NCBI RefSeq assembly: GCF_025961475.1
Contig: NZ_JAOQNS010000012.1
Location: 146,969-210,968 of the forward strand
Origin: Rhodobium gokarnense
GTDB lineage: Bacteria > Pseudomonadota > Alphaproteobacteria > Rhizobiales > Rhodobiaceae
Direction: 5' to 3'
DNA: 64,000 nt
How positions within the stretch are numbered: position 1 is the first letter of the stretch; every line of letters starts with the position of its first letter. Shown here piece by piece: positions 56,760 through 64,000 of the stretch. The notes under the pieces were generated by a model. The model searched no databases and was not told where the DNA came from. It saw only the letters and a program-made list of their open reading frames with translations. The position numbers and the translations under genes are program-made.

Positions 56760-56897
56760 GGCGAATTCCTTCGCGAACGGGACACGGTCTTGGTTGGGAC
56801 AGCCGGAACGCTAGTCCCCTCCCCGGCCCCTTTCACTGAAATCGGTCAACCGGTTCCCACCCTTGCGAACAAAACCAAAACAACGTTTCGTGAGGCC

Positions 56898-58961
56898 ATG
56901 GATGCCCCGACCGATTCGCCCGCCGATCCCCTCGCCGGCCTCAACGCCGAACAGCGCCAGGCCGTGGAGCATGGTGGGGGAAAAATCGCCGGGCCCCTGC
57001 TGATCATCGCCGGCGCCGGCACCGGCAAGACCAACACACTCGCCCACCGGGTCGCGAACCTCATCGTTGCCGGCGCCGATCCGCGCCGCATCCTGCTGAT
57101 GACTTTCTCGCGCCGCGCGGCGGCGGAAATGACGCGCCGGGTGGAGCGCATCGCCGGCGAGGTCATGGGACCGAAGGCAACCGTCCTCACCGAGGGCCTC
57201 ACCTTCGCCGGCACCTTCCATTCGATCGGCGCCCGGCTCCTGCGCGAATACGCCCCTGCGGTCGGCCTCGACCCCAACTTTTCGATCCACGACCGGGAGG
57301 ATTCGGCGGACCTGATGAACCTCGTCCGCCACGAGCTCGGCCTTTCCCAATCCGCGACCCGGTTTCCGAAAAAAAACACCTGCCTGCAGATCTATTCGCG
57401 CACGGTGAACGCCGAGGCCGAGCTGCAAGCCGTGCTCGACAAGCACTTTCCCTGGTGCGCGGGCTTTGCGGAGGAGCTGAAAGCCCTCTTCGGCGCCTAT
57501 GTGGCGGCCAAGCAGGCGGAGAACGTGCTGGACTATGACGACCTCTTGCTGTGGTGGGGCGAGATGTGCGCGGAGCCGGCGCTGGCGGAAGAAATCGGCG
57601 GGCGCTTCGACCATGTGCTGGTCGACGAATACCAGGACACCAACCGCTTGCAGGCGCGGATCCTGACCCGGCTGAAGCCGGACGGGCGGGGCGTCACCGT
57701 CGTCGGCGACGACGCCCAGTCGATCTACGGGTTCCGGGCCGCGGAAGTGCGCAACATCCTCGATTTTCCTGACCTCTTTTCGCCGCGCGCGGACATCGTC
57801 ACGCTCGACCGTAATTATCGCTCGACCGACGCGATCCTGGAGGCCGCCAACGCCGTCATCGCCGAGGCCCCGGAGCGCTTCACCAAGAACCTCTGGTCGA
57901 GCCGGACCTCTCTCGCCAAGCCGCGCATCGTCACGGTCAAGGACGACGCGGGCCAGGCCGATTTCGTCTGCGAGAGCGTGCTTGCGGCGCACGAGGAAGG
58001 CACCGCCCTGAAGCACCAGGCCGTGCTCTTTCGCGCCTCGCACCATTCCGGCGCGCTGGAGATCGAGCTGACAAGACGCAACATCCCGTTCGTGAAGTTC
58101 GGCGGCCTCAAATTCCTCGATGCCGCCCATGTCAAGGACGTGCTCGCGGTCCTGCGCCTCGCAGAAAACCCGCGCGACCGGGTCGCCGCGTTCCGCGCCT
58201 TCCAGCTCCTTCCCGGCATCGGCCCGACGAGCGCCGGCGCCGCGCTGGAGGCCATGGGCCAGCTCGAGGACCCCGCCCTCGGCCTGCAGCTCTTTCGCCC
58301 GCCGAAGAGGGCGCAGGCCGACTGGCCGGCCTTTGCCGAGCTCTTCTCACGCTTGCGCGCAAAACCCGGCTGGCCGGCGGACCTGGAAGCCGTGCGCCTG
58401 TGGTACGAGCCGCATCTGGAGCGCCTCCACGAGGACGCGCGGATGCGCCGGGCGGACCTTTCCCAGCTCGAACAGATCGCCGGCAACTATCCCTCGCGCG
58501 AGCGCTTCCTCACCGACCTCACCCTCGATCCGCCGTCGGCCACCAGCGACGAGGCCGGCCCGCCGCTCCTCGACGAGGATTTTTTGATCCTTTCCACGAT
58601 CCATTCGGCCAAGGGCCAGGAATGGTCCAACGTCTTCGTCCTCAACGCCGTCGACGGCTGCATCCCCTCGGACCTTGCCGTCGGCGAGCGCGACGACATC
58701 GAAGAAGAACGCCGCCTCCTCTATGTGGCCATGACCCGCGCCAAGGATTCTTTGGCCCTCATCACCCCCCAACGCTTCTACGTCCAGGGCCAACGCGGCG
58801 ACCGCCACGTCTATGCGTCAAGGACGCGGTTCATCCCGGAGGGGATTCTGGGGCGGTTCGAGCAGGGGGCCTGGCCGAGGGCGGAGACGGCGGGGGAGAC
58901 GGCGCCGCGAGGGGCGGTGCGGGTGGATTTGAAGGGGAGGATGCGCGGGATGTGGGGGTAG
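56898..58961 (+). CDS. UvrD/Rep-type ATP-dependent DNA helicase
   Basis: A 687-residue superfamily 1A 3'-5' helicase. Q motif LNAEQRQAV (15-23), Walker A AGAGTGKT (38-45), motif II VDEYQDTN, motif III GDDAQSIYGFR, motif IV LDRNYRS, motif V TIHSAKGQEW and motif VI LLYVAMTRAKDSL are all present. Accessory 1B/2B domains are shorter than in UvrD, and the C-terminal tail is basic. Base composition is host-like. It probably acts in DNA repair or replication restart. It lies between two AT-richer genes but shows no coding overlap with them. Confidence 0.92.
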   Translation: MDAPTDSPADPLAGLNAEQRQAVEHGGGKIAGPLLIIAGAGTGKTNTLAHRVANLIVAGADPRRILLMTFSRRAAAEMTRRVERIAGEVMGPKATVLTEGLTFAGTFHSIGARLLREYAPAVGLDPNFSIHDREDSADLMNLVRHELGLSQSATRFPKKNTCLQIYSRTVNAEAELQAVLDKHFPWCAGFAEELKALFGAYVAAKQAENVLDYDDLLLWWGEMCAEPALAEEIGGRFDHVLVDEYQDTNRLQARILTRLKPDGRGVTVVGDDAQSIYGFRAAEVRNILDFPDLFSPRADIVTLDRNYRSTDAILEAANAVIAEAPERFTKNLWSSRTSLAKPRIVTVKDDAGQADFVCESVLAAHEEGTALKHQAVLFRASHHSGALEIELTRRNIPFVKFGGLKFLDAAHVKDVLAVLRLAENPRDRVAAFRAFQLLPGIGPTSAGAALEAMGQLEDPALGLQLFRPPKRAQADWPAFAELFSRLRAKPGWPADLEAVRLWYEPHLERLHEDARMRRADLSQLEQIAGNYPSRERFLTDLTLDPPSATSDEAGPPLLDEDFLILSTIHSAKGQEWSNVFVLNAVDGCIPSDLAVGERDDIEEERRLLYVAMTRAKDSLALITPQRFYVQGQRGDRHVYASRTRFIPEGILGRFEQGAWPRAETAGETAPRGAVRVDLKGRMRGMWG

Positions 58962-59031
58962 GAAAGAAATAGGACATAGTGGCGATCGTTCGTTAAATAA
59001 AACCCCGACTATGTTGGCCTCGCACTTTGAT

Positions 59032-60699
59032 CTAACCCGACCTATGTCTAAACAATAAGCCTATAGGTGATTTTTTTAATTCTTTGTGCGCACCCTTCAA
59101 CTCTCTGAAACGGGCTGGAATCTGGCGTAACTTCGGCACATCGATGAATTGATTGACGCAGAAGCTGGCAGCGCCGAACGTCGGCGTGCCAGTGACAATC
59201 GACGCAATGTCAATAGCACCTGCGACGAGCATTGTCCCAATATCGTGTCCCGCGAACTTTACCGTTTTACGCCGAAGCGACTGTACTTCTTTTGTGTGCT
59301 TTTCAAATGCATCTCTAATATTCTCAACAATCTGATCGCTTGCCCTAAAAAAATTATTCGGATTGGCTTGAGAAAGCTCATCTACGCCTTGAGAAAGAAC
59401 CGACCGGATTTCTTGAAATGCACCACTCCGACGCATCTCAATTATCGCCTCAGGAGGAATGTTGCCAAGCCACTTTTCGTCCGAAGTCGACGCATGTTGC
59501 AGGCCCTTGACCATGTGTAGATGAACATCACTTTCTGGCTCTACGGCAGAATTGTATTCCAGTTTCCAATTGAAGTATTCCCACGACGTCGGAGCATCAA
59601 CAATTGGTACGCCACCAAGATATCTGCTCTTGAAAAGCAAATCGGTAGCCTGACCCATTCTTCCAAAACACTGGATCGCGACCATCGCACCGGCATCTAA
59701 GGCACTTCCAAACGTGCCCGACCAGTCAGTCTCGATAGACCGCCTGATTTGGCTCTCCAAGTCTTCGGTCCATTCGGTATCAAAGAGAAGCCGGCTGGGC
59801 TCCACGAGCGAACTAACGACTTGATCCGGCGTATTTAAGGGCTCTACAAACTCCCACAGCTCGGTTTCTTCGGTGAAAGTTCTCCCAAACAACCTTGATG
59901 CGTGTTTGAGAGCGTCGGCGGCAGCAACGCTTTGTAAAAATTCATTCTCATCCGCATCAATAGTGGACTTAAATGGAACCAGCGTTACGATGGGGACACC
60001 GACGTCAGCTTCCGCAAGATTCTTATACTGAAGCACATTGAGCGCATGCTTCACTAATAAGAATGCCTTATTTGCAGGCTCGGCGTGCTGAAAAATAGGG
60101 CGGCTGTGTAAAAACGGGTCTGAAAGAACAATCGTATCGATATATAAACTTAGACTACTCGATATATTATGTTTATGACTAGGGAATAAATCGCCCCCAA
60201 AAACACCTTTTGTTCCCCGAAGGTCTTGGAGGTGGTAGTACGCTGAATCAGCTACGTCTTTCCAGAAACTCTCCAGAAACTCTATTATCCTTGGCGCATT
60301 ATCTGAAACATCATCGACAAATTCTTGACTGCGAATCGCTAAGCTTGCAAATTCATAAGCATTCAACCCACGATCATCAGCTTCTTTTTTCAAAAATCCT
60401 AAATTTTTTTCAATAGTTTCAAAATAATAGGAAGAAATATCAAATAAAGATATCGCTTGCTTGGCTTGCTCCCTTTCATGAACATGCGCTGCCATAAGCG
60501 CCATCGAACGAATTCGTCCGTCGACGGTATCTAAATCGATGGTTCCATTGGGGCGATATCTGATTTTTTCCAAGCTTTCTTTGGTCTCTTGCCAAAGATG
60601 TTCAGAAATGTGAATTTTCCCCTCTTCTGCCATCAGCTTTAAAACGTTTAGACGCCATTGCATTTCCGCCTCAGTTTCATCATTGGATTCGGCAGCCAT
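59032..60699 (-). CDS. unknown 555-residue protein, AT-rich
   Basis: A 555-residue protein, start ATG at 60699 (MAAESNDETEAEMQW). It is markedly AT-richer than the flanking genes. The N-terminal 130 residues are helical and charged. The centre has LYIDTIVLSDPFLHSR and KAFLLVKHALNVLQYKNLAEADVGVPIVTLVPF, and later SWEYFNWKLEY. Near residues 480-520 a hydrophobic Gly/Ala-rich stretch (DIGTMLVAGAIDIASIVTGT, then FGAASFCVNQF) could insert into a membrane, followed by a basic tail. No catalytic motif or family recognised. Convergent with the helicase gene. A candidate defence, toxin or mobile-island gene by composition and context only. Confidence 0.7.
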   Translation of the reverse strand: MAAESNDETEAEMQWRLNVLKLMAEEGKIHISEHLWQETKESLEKIRYRPNGTIDLDTVDGRIRSMALMAAHVHEREQAKQAISLFDISSYYFETIEKNLGFLKKEADDRGLNAYEFASLAIRSQEFVDDVSDNAPRIIEFLESFWKDVADSAYYHLQDLRGTKGVFGGDLFPSHKHNISSSLSLYIDTIVLSDPFLHSRPIFQHAEPANKAFLLVKHALNVLQYKNLAEADVGVPIVTLVPFKSTIDADENEFLQSVAAADALKHASRLFGRTFTEETELWEFVEPLNTPDQVVSSLVEPSRLLFDTEWTEDLESQIRRSIETDWSGTFGSALDAGAMVAIQCFGRMGQATDLLFKSRYLGGVPIVDAPTSWEYFNWKLEYNSAVEPESDVHLHMVKGLQHASTSDEKWLGNIPPEAIIEMRRSGAFQEIRSVLSQGVDELSQANPNNFFRASDQIVENIRDAFEKHTKEVQSLRRKTVKFAGHDIGTMLVAGAIDIASIVTGTPTFGAASFCVNQFIDVPKLRQIPARFRELKGAHKELKKSPIGLLFRHRSG

Positions 60700-60981
60700 G
60701 GAAATACCTCATCGACAATTTGTTGTCATATGCCCAAATCGCCTTTTGTCTTGCAACCAACTTGAATCCAATAATTCTTTGAAACGCTGTCGGCGAAGAC
60801 GAATAAGAACAATTTATCGATTAGATTTGTGGTAATCAACTGGGACACACTGTTAGCGGCCGCAATCGCAAATAAACGCCTGATGCCTTCGATTGTCGAT
60901 TGGTACGGCCTCCGCCTCCCCTCCCCTTGACCCGACTAAGCGAACACGCCACAGCTCGGCCTTTGCGCTGGGGAGAACTCT

Positions 60982-62373
60982 GTGACCGCACACTCCAAAA
61001 ACACCCCCCCCAACACCATCCTAGAACCCGAACGCCACATCGACGTCATCCACGAAACGGACGTCCTCGTCGTCGGCTCCGGCCCCGGCGGGCTTGCGGC
61101 GGCGCTGGCCGCGGCGCGGGCGGGGGTTGGAGTGACGCTGGTGGAGCGGTTCGGGTGTTTCGGGGGGAATCTGACCGTCGTCGGGGTTGAGGGCATCGGC
61201 TGGTATCGGCACGAGGCGACCGTTGAGGCGAACGGGATCGGGCGGGAGTTCGAGACGCGGGCCTTTGAGATGGGCGCGGCCGTGCCGGAGTCCCAGTCGG
61301 ATTCCTTCGAGATCGACGCGGAGGGGTTCAAGCGGGTGGCGGACGTGCTGGTCGAGGAGGCCGGCATCCACCCGATGCTGCACCGGATGTTCGTCGCGCC
61401 GATCCTGGAGGGCGATCGTATCGCCGGCATTATCGTGGAATCGAAGGCCGGGCGGGAGGCGATCCGCGCCCGCCGGGTGATCGATGCGACGGGCGATGCC
61501 GACATCGCCGCGCGGGCCGGTGCGCCGACGCATATGACGCCCAAGGAGGAGATGCTGGCCGCCTCGGTGATGTTCCATCTTGCCGGCGTCGACAAGGCCG
61601 CCTTCCTTGCCGGCGTCGCAGCCGACCCGCAGCGCTATGCCGACTGGCGCGGCGGCGGTGAGTGGGACATGGAGACCTCCGGCAAGGAGGACGAGATGTT
61701 CTCGCCGTTCCTGAAAAAGCCGTTCCGCCAAGCGATCGACGCCGGGCTGATCCCGCCGGACCTGACGACCATCGCCGGCACTTGGGGCGCGATCCACGAC
61801 AGCGGCGAACTCACCTATATGAACCTCCTCCACATGGCCGGCTGCGACGGCACCGACCCGGACGACCTGACGCGCTTCGAGATCGAGGGGCGACGCCAGG
61901 CGATGCTGGCGATCGACGCGCTGCGCCGCTTCACGCCGGGCTGCGCGGGCGCGCGGCTGCGCAATTTCGGCATGACGCTCGGCATCCGGGACACCCGCAA
62001 GATCGATGCGGTCTACAACCTCACCGAGGACGACACGCGCAACGAGGGCCGGTTCGAGGATTCCATCGGCATCTATCCGGAATTCATCGACGGCTACGGC
62101 CTCCTCGTCCTGCCGACCACCGGGCGCTACCTGCACATCCCCTATCGGTCCCTCCTGCCGAAGACCGTGCGCGGGCTGCTCGTTGCCGGCCGCGCCATCG
62201 GCGGCGACCGGATCGCCCACGCCGCGACCCGCAACATGGCCGCCTGCGCCGTCACCGGCCAGGGCGCGGGCATTGCCGCCGCGCTGTCGATCAAGGCCGG
62301 CTGCGAGCTCGATGCCGTCGATATCGGGGCGGTGCAGAAGGAGCTGGATCGGCAGGGCGTGCGCTACCGGTGA
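60982..62373 (+). CDS. FAD-dependent oxidoreductase (FAD_oxidored type)
   Basis: A 463-residue flavoprotein. The dinucleotide site is VLVVGSGPGGLAAALAAARAGVGVTLVE, and RRVIDATGDADIAARAGAP plus VRGLLVAGRAIGGDRIAHAATRNMAACAVTGQGAG are typical of the family. Relatives act on a range of substrates; none is indicated. Start is GTG at 60982 with GGGAGA 7 nt upstream. Chromosome-like composition. Followed 164 bp later by a LysE exporter. Confidence 0.85.
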   Translation: MTAHSKNTPPNTILEPERHIDVIHETDVLVVGSGPGGLAAALAAARAGVGVTLVERFGCFGGNLTVVGVEGIGWYRHEATVEANGIGREFETRAFEMGAAVPESQSDSFEIDAEGFKRVADVLVEEAGIHPMLHRMFVAPILEGDRIAGIIVESKAGREAIRARRVIDATGDADIAARAGAPTHMTPKEEMLAASVMFHLAGVDKAAFLAGVAADPQRYADWRGGGEWDMETSGKEDEMFSPFLKKPFRQAIDAGLIPPDLTTIAGTWGAIHDSGELTYMNLLHMAGCDGTDPDDLTRFEIEGRRQAMLAIDALRRFTPGCAGARLRNFGMTLGIRDTRKIDAVYNLTEDDTRNEGRFEDSIGIYPEFIDGYGLLVLPTTGRYLHIPYRSLLPKTVRGLLVAGRAIGGDRIAHAATRNMAACAVTGQGAGIAAALSIKAGCELDAVDIGAVQKELDRQGVRYR

Positions 62374-62537
62374 TGCGGCGCGTCGACATCGGTTCGAGCG
62401 CGCATCGCTCAAGGCGCGCCCTCCCCCTTACCAGGCTGCGCTCCGTTTGCTAGAAGCCGGAAGCTGATGTCGCCCGCCCGCCGCGACGCCCGAGAGATTG
62501 CACCAAGGGTCCTTTTCCCGAGAAGCAGAAAACGCCG

Positions 62538-63191
62538 ATGCTCGATCCGGTCACCCTCACCCTGTTCATCGCCACTGTGGCAGTGTTCGTCTTCACGCCC
62601 GGACCGAACATGATTTTCTGCGTCTCAAAGGCGATCATCGGCGGCCCGTCCGCCGGGGTGATGAGCGCCGTCGGCGTTTGCATCGGCCTCGTCGTCCATG
62701 CCGGCGCCGCCGGGCTGGGGCTTTCCAAGCTGTTCCAGTATTTCCCGATCGCCTATGACGTGCTGCGCGTCGTCGGCGCCGGCTATCTGCTCTGGCTGGC
62801 GTGGAAATCGCTTCATGAAACCGGCGGACTGCCGGCGGAATGCCCCGGCACCATCGCCCGACCGGGCAAGAGCGGCCTTCGCTTCATCGTGGAAGGGGCG
62901 CTCAACGCCCTTTTGAGCCCGAAAGCGGTGTTCTTCTATATCGTGCTCTTCCCGCAGTTCCTTGATCCGGCCAGGGGCAGCGTCTTCGTTCAGAGCCTCC
63001 TCCTGATCGCGATCATCAACGCGATGAACTTCACCGTGATCTCCACCCTGTGCCTGTTCGCCGGCAAGACCTCGGCCTGGCTGGCGCATAACCCGAGCGT
63101 CCTGCGCTGGCAGCGGCGCATCGTCGCCGGGGTGTTCGCGGGGCTGGCCATGCGGGTGCTGTTCAGCCGGCAGACCGCCTCGACCGTCTAG
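62538..63191 (+). CDS. LysE/RhtB family exporter
   Basis: A 217-residue membrane protein of the LysE family. It has VFVFTPGPNMIFCVSKAIIGG (PGPN) and GALNALLSPKAVFFYIVLFPQF (SPK in place of NPK). About six hydrophobic helices. Substrate unknown. Third LysE-type exporter in the window; it differs from the pair near 36 kb. Confidence 0.87.
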   Translation: MLDPVTLTLFIATVAVFVFTPGPNMIFCVSKAIIGGPSAGVMSAVGVCIGLVVHAGAAGLGLSKLFQYFPIAYDVLRVVGAGYLLWLAWKSLHETGGLPAECPGTIARPGKSGLRFIVEGALNALLSPKAVFFYIVLFPQFLDPARGSVFVQSLLLIAIINAMNFTVISTLCLFAGKTSAWLAHNPSVLRWQRRIVAGVFAGLAMRVLFSRQTASTV

Positions 63192-63396
63192 CGGCGTTTG
63201 CCGGTGGAGCACTGTCCCGCCAGGGGCGGGGTACCGGTCGCGCCGCGCGGATCGGCCGCGCGGCAGGTCATACTGAGACGGCCGAAGCCGACTTCCCCTC
63301 GCTTGACGCAGACAGCTACCGTCAGTTTAAGGTGTCGGTCGGCGATAAAGGCTGTGGTTGTCGTTCGGGCAGGTCCCGGCAGATGAAAGGGGCGCA

Positions 63397-64000
63397 ATGG
63401 CGCTGGGGGAAGCGGAACAGGGGGGCCTGGAGGAAGCGCTGCGACGTATCGCGCTTTGCCGCGACGAACACGCAGAAGAACTGGATCTCGGCGGTCTTGC
63501 GCTCGAGTCTCTTCCAGACGCGCTCTTGGAAGCCCTTCAGCAGCTCTGTTGGGTGAAACGTCTTTACCTTGGCTTGTCGGAGGCAGCCCGCAGAAAACCG
63601 TATTTTGCGCTTTACGAAGAAGACAAAAAAAGCTGCAACGCGTTACGCGCGTTGCCCGACGCAATACCGATCGCACTGGCGCAGCTCGAAGCGATCAATT
63701 GCAGCGGCACACAGGTCAGCGACCTGGCGCCCCTCGCCGGCCTCCAAAACCTCCAAACGGTCGATTGCAGCGGCACACAGGTCAGCGACCTGGCGCCCCT
63801 CGCCGGCCTCCAAAACCTCCAAACGGTCGATTGCAGCCGCACTCAGGTCAGCGACCTGGCGCCCCTCGCCGGCCTCCAAAACCTCCAAGAGATCGATTGC
63901 AGCAACACACAGGTCAGCGACCTGGCGCCCCTCGCCGGCCTCCAAAACCTCCAAACGGTCGATTGCGGCCGCACACAGGTCAGCGACCTGGCGCCCCTCG
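63397..64000 (+). CDS. leucine-rich-repeat protein, N-terminal part (runs off window)
   Basis: At least 201 residues, frame open to the window edge. ATG at 63397 with AAGGGG close upstream. Residues 1-103 form an N-terminal cap: LCRDEHAEELDLGGLALES is an LRR-like opening, then a polar insert (AARRKPYFALYEEDKKSC). From residue 104, 22-residue repeats GTQVSDLAPLAGLQNLQTVD-CS follow, four full plus part of a fifth, SDS22-like with a cysteine in each. DNA of the units is almost identical (66 bp). Bacterial proteins of this type include Roco GTPases and surface or effector LRR proteins; the missing C-terminus decides. Confidence 0.75.
   Translation, partial: MALGEAEQGGLEEALRRIALCRDEHAEELDLGGLALESLPDALLEALQQLCWVKRLYLGLSEAARRKPYFALYEEDKKSCNALRALPDAIPIALAQLEAINCSGTQVSDLAPLAGLQNLQTVDCSGTQVSDLAPLAGLQNLQTVDCSRTQVSDLAPLAGLQNLQEIDCSNTQVSDLAPLAGLQNLQTVDCGRTQVSDLAPL
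63706..64000 (+). repeat. 66-bp near-identical tandem repeats within the LRR gene
   Basis: Units at 63706-63771, 63772-63837, 63838-63903 and 63904-63969, then a partial unit to the edge. Differences are confined to the codons just before the ACACAGGTCAGCGACCTGGC core and to the last Leu-Gln-x-x segment. Such low divergence implies recent expansion or gene conversion. Confidence 0.9.

Noticed and set aside
53560..58961. The ATPase-nuclease and helicase pair as a Gabija system.
   Set aside because: Gabija uses an OLD-family ATPase/TOPRIM nuclease (GajA) with a directly adjacent helicase; here the N-terminal ATPase is GHKL and a lipoprotein gene intervenes.
63643..63954. A repetitive leftward frame at the window end.
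   Set aside because: It is the complement of the leucine-rich-repeat array; the rightward frame has a start site, a non-repeat N-terminus and a clear LRR pattern.
63706..64000. Tandem repeats considered as a CRISPR array.
   Set aside because: There are no unique spacers; units are contiguous and coding.

Overview
The window looks like chromosomal DNA of an alphaproteobacterium, most likely of the Hyphomicrobiales (Rhizobiales). It is GC-rich, and a DUF2865 protein, an Rrf2 regulator with RirA-type cysteine spacing, a CtrA-type box, a dense GANTC cluster and Irr-like boxes all fit that group. The species cannot be named. Most genes are core metabolism. Accessory material is concentrated in the last 11 kb.

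Layout. 1-2.8 kb: a leftward cysS - VOC - GFA - cimA cluster. 3-4 kb: a small one-TM protein under a CtrA-like box, and CreA. 4.2-8.9 kb: a homogentisate (tyrosine) catabolic locus, with hmgA - fumarylacetoacetase-like - MBL-fold genes leftward and marR - maiA rightward from a shared control region. 9-15.5 kb: DUF2865, gltX, nadE, a 0.7-kb repeat-rich gap, a LigB-type dioxygenase and a second GFA protein. 15.7-24.4 kb: class II DAHP synthase, an EamA transporter, cytochrome c peroxidase, YbdK, Ogt, a class V aminotransferase and a ChaC-like protein. 24.6-30.5 kb: rpiA - DUF2059 - glutathione reductase fused to a GNAT domain, then a gabD-like gene and gph. 30.6 kb: tRNA-Val(CAC). 31-36.8 kb: small membrane and secreted proteins, a candidate sRNA, a RirA/NsrR-like regulator divergent from a SLAC1/TDT channel, and two LysE exporters. 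37-41.8 kb: a yceI - cytochrome b561 - yceI operon, class I fumarase and an L,D-transpeptidase. 41.9-53.5 kb: a sulfotransferase, DUF971, moaA, two transporters, Mrp, mobA - mobB - moeA (molybdenum cofactor), a solute-binding protein and a beta-hydroxyacid dehydrogenase. 53.5-64 kb: two visibly AT-richer genes (a GHKL ATPase with a PD-(D/E)XK-like C-terminus, and an unrecognised 555-residue protein) flanking a GC-rich lipoprotein and a UvrD-like helicase, then an FAD oxidoreductase, a LysE exporter and the start of a leucine-rich-repeat protein with nearly identical 66-bp repeats that runs off the end.

The most unusual items are: the ATPase-nuclease protein and the unknown AT-rich gene (candidate defence or conflict genes); ten GANTC sites in 250 bp, with three pairs exactly 21 bp apart; a roughly 172-bp composite inverted-repeat element present three times plus a half copy; the Gor-GNAT fusion; a candidate sRNA with an exposed anti-Shine-Dalgarno loop; and the leucine-rich-repeat array.
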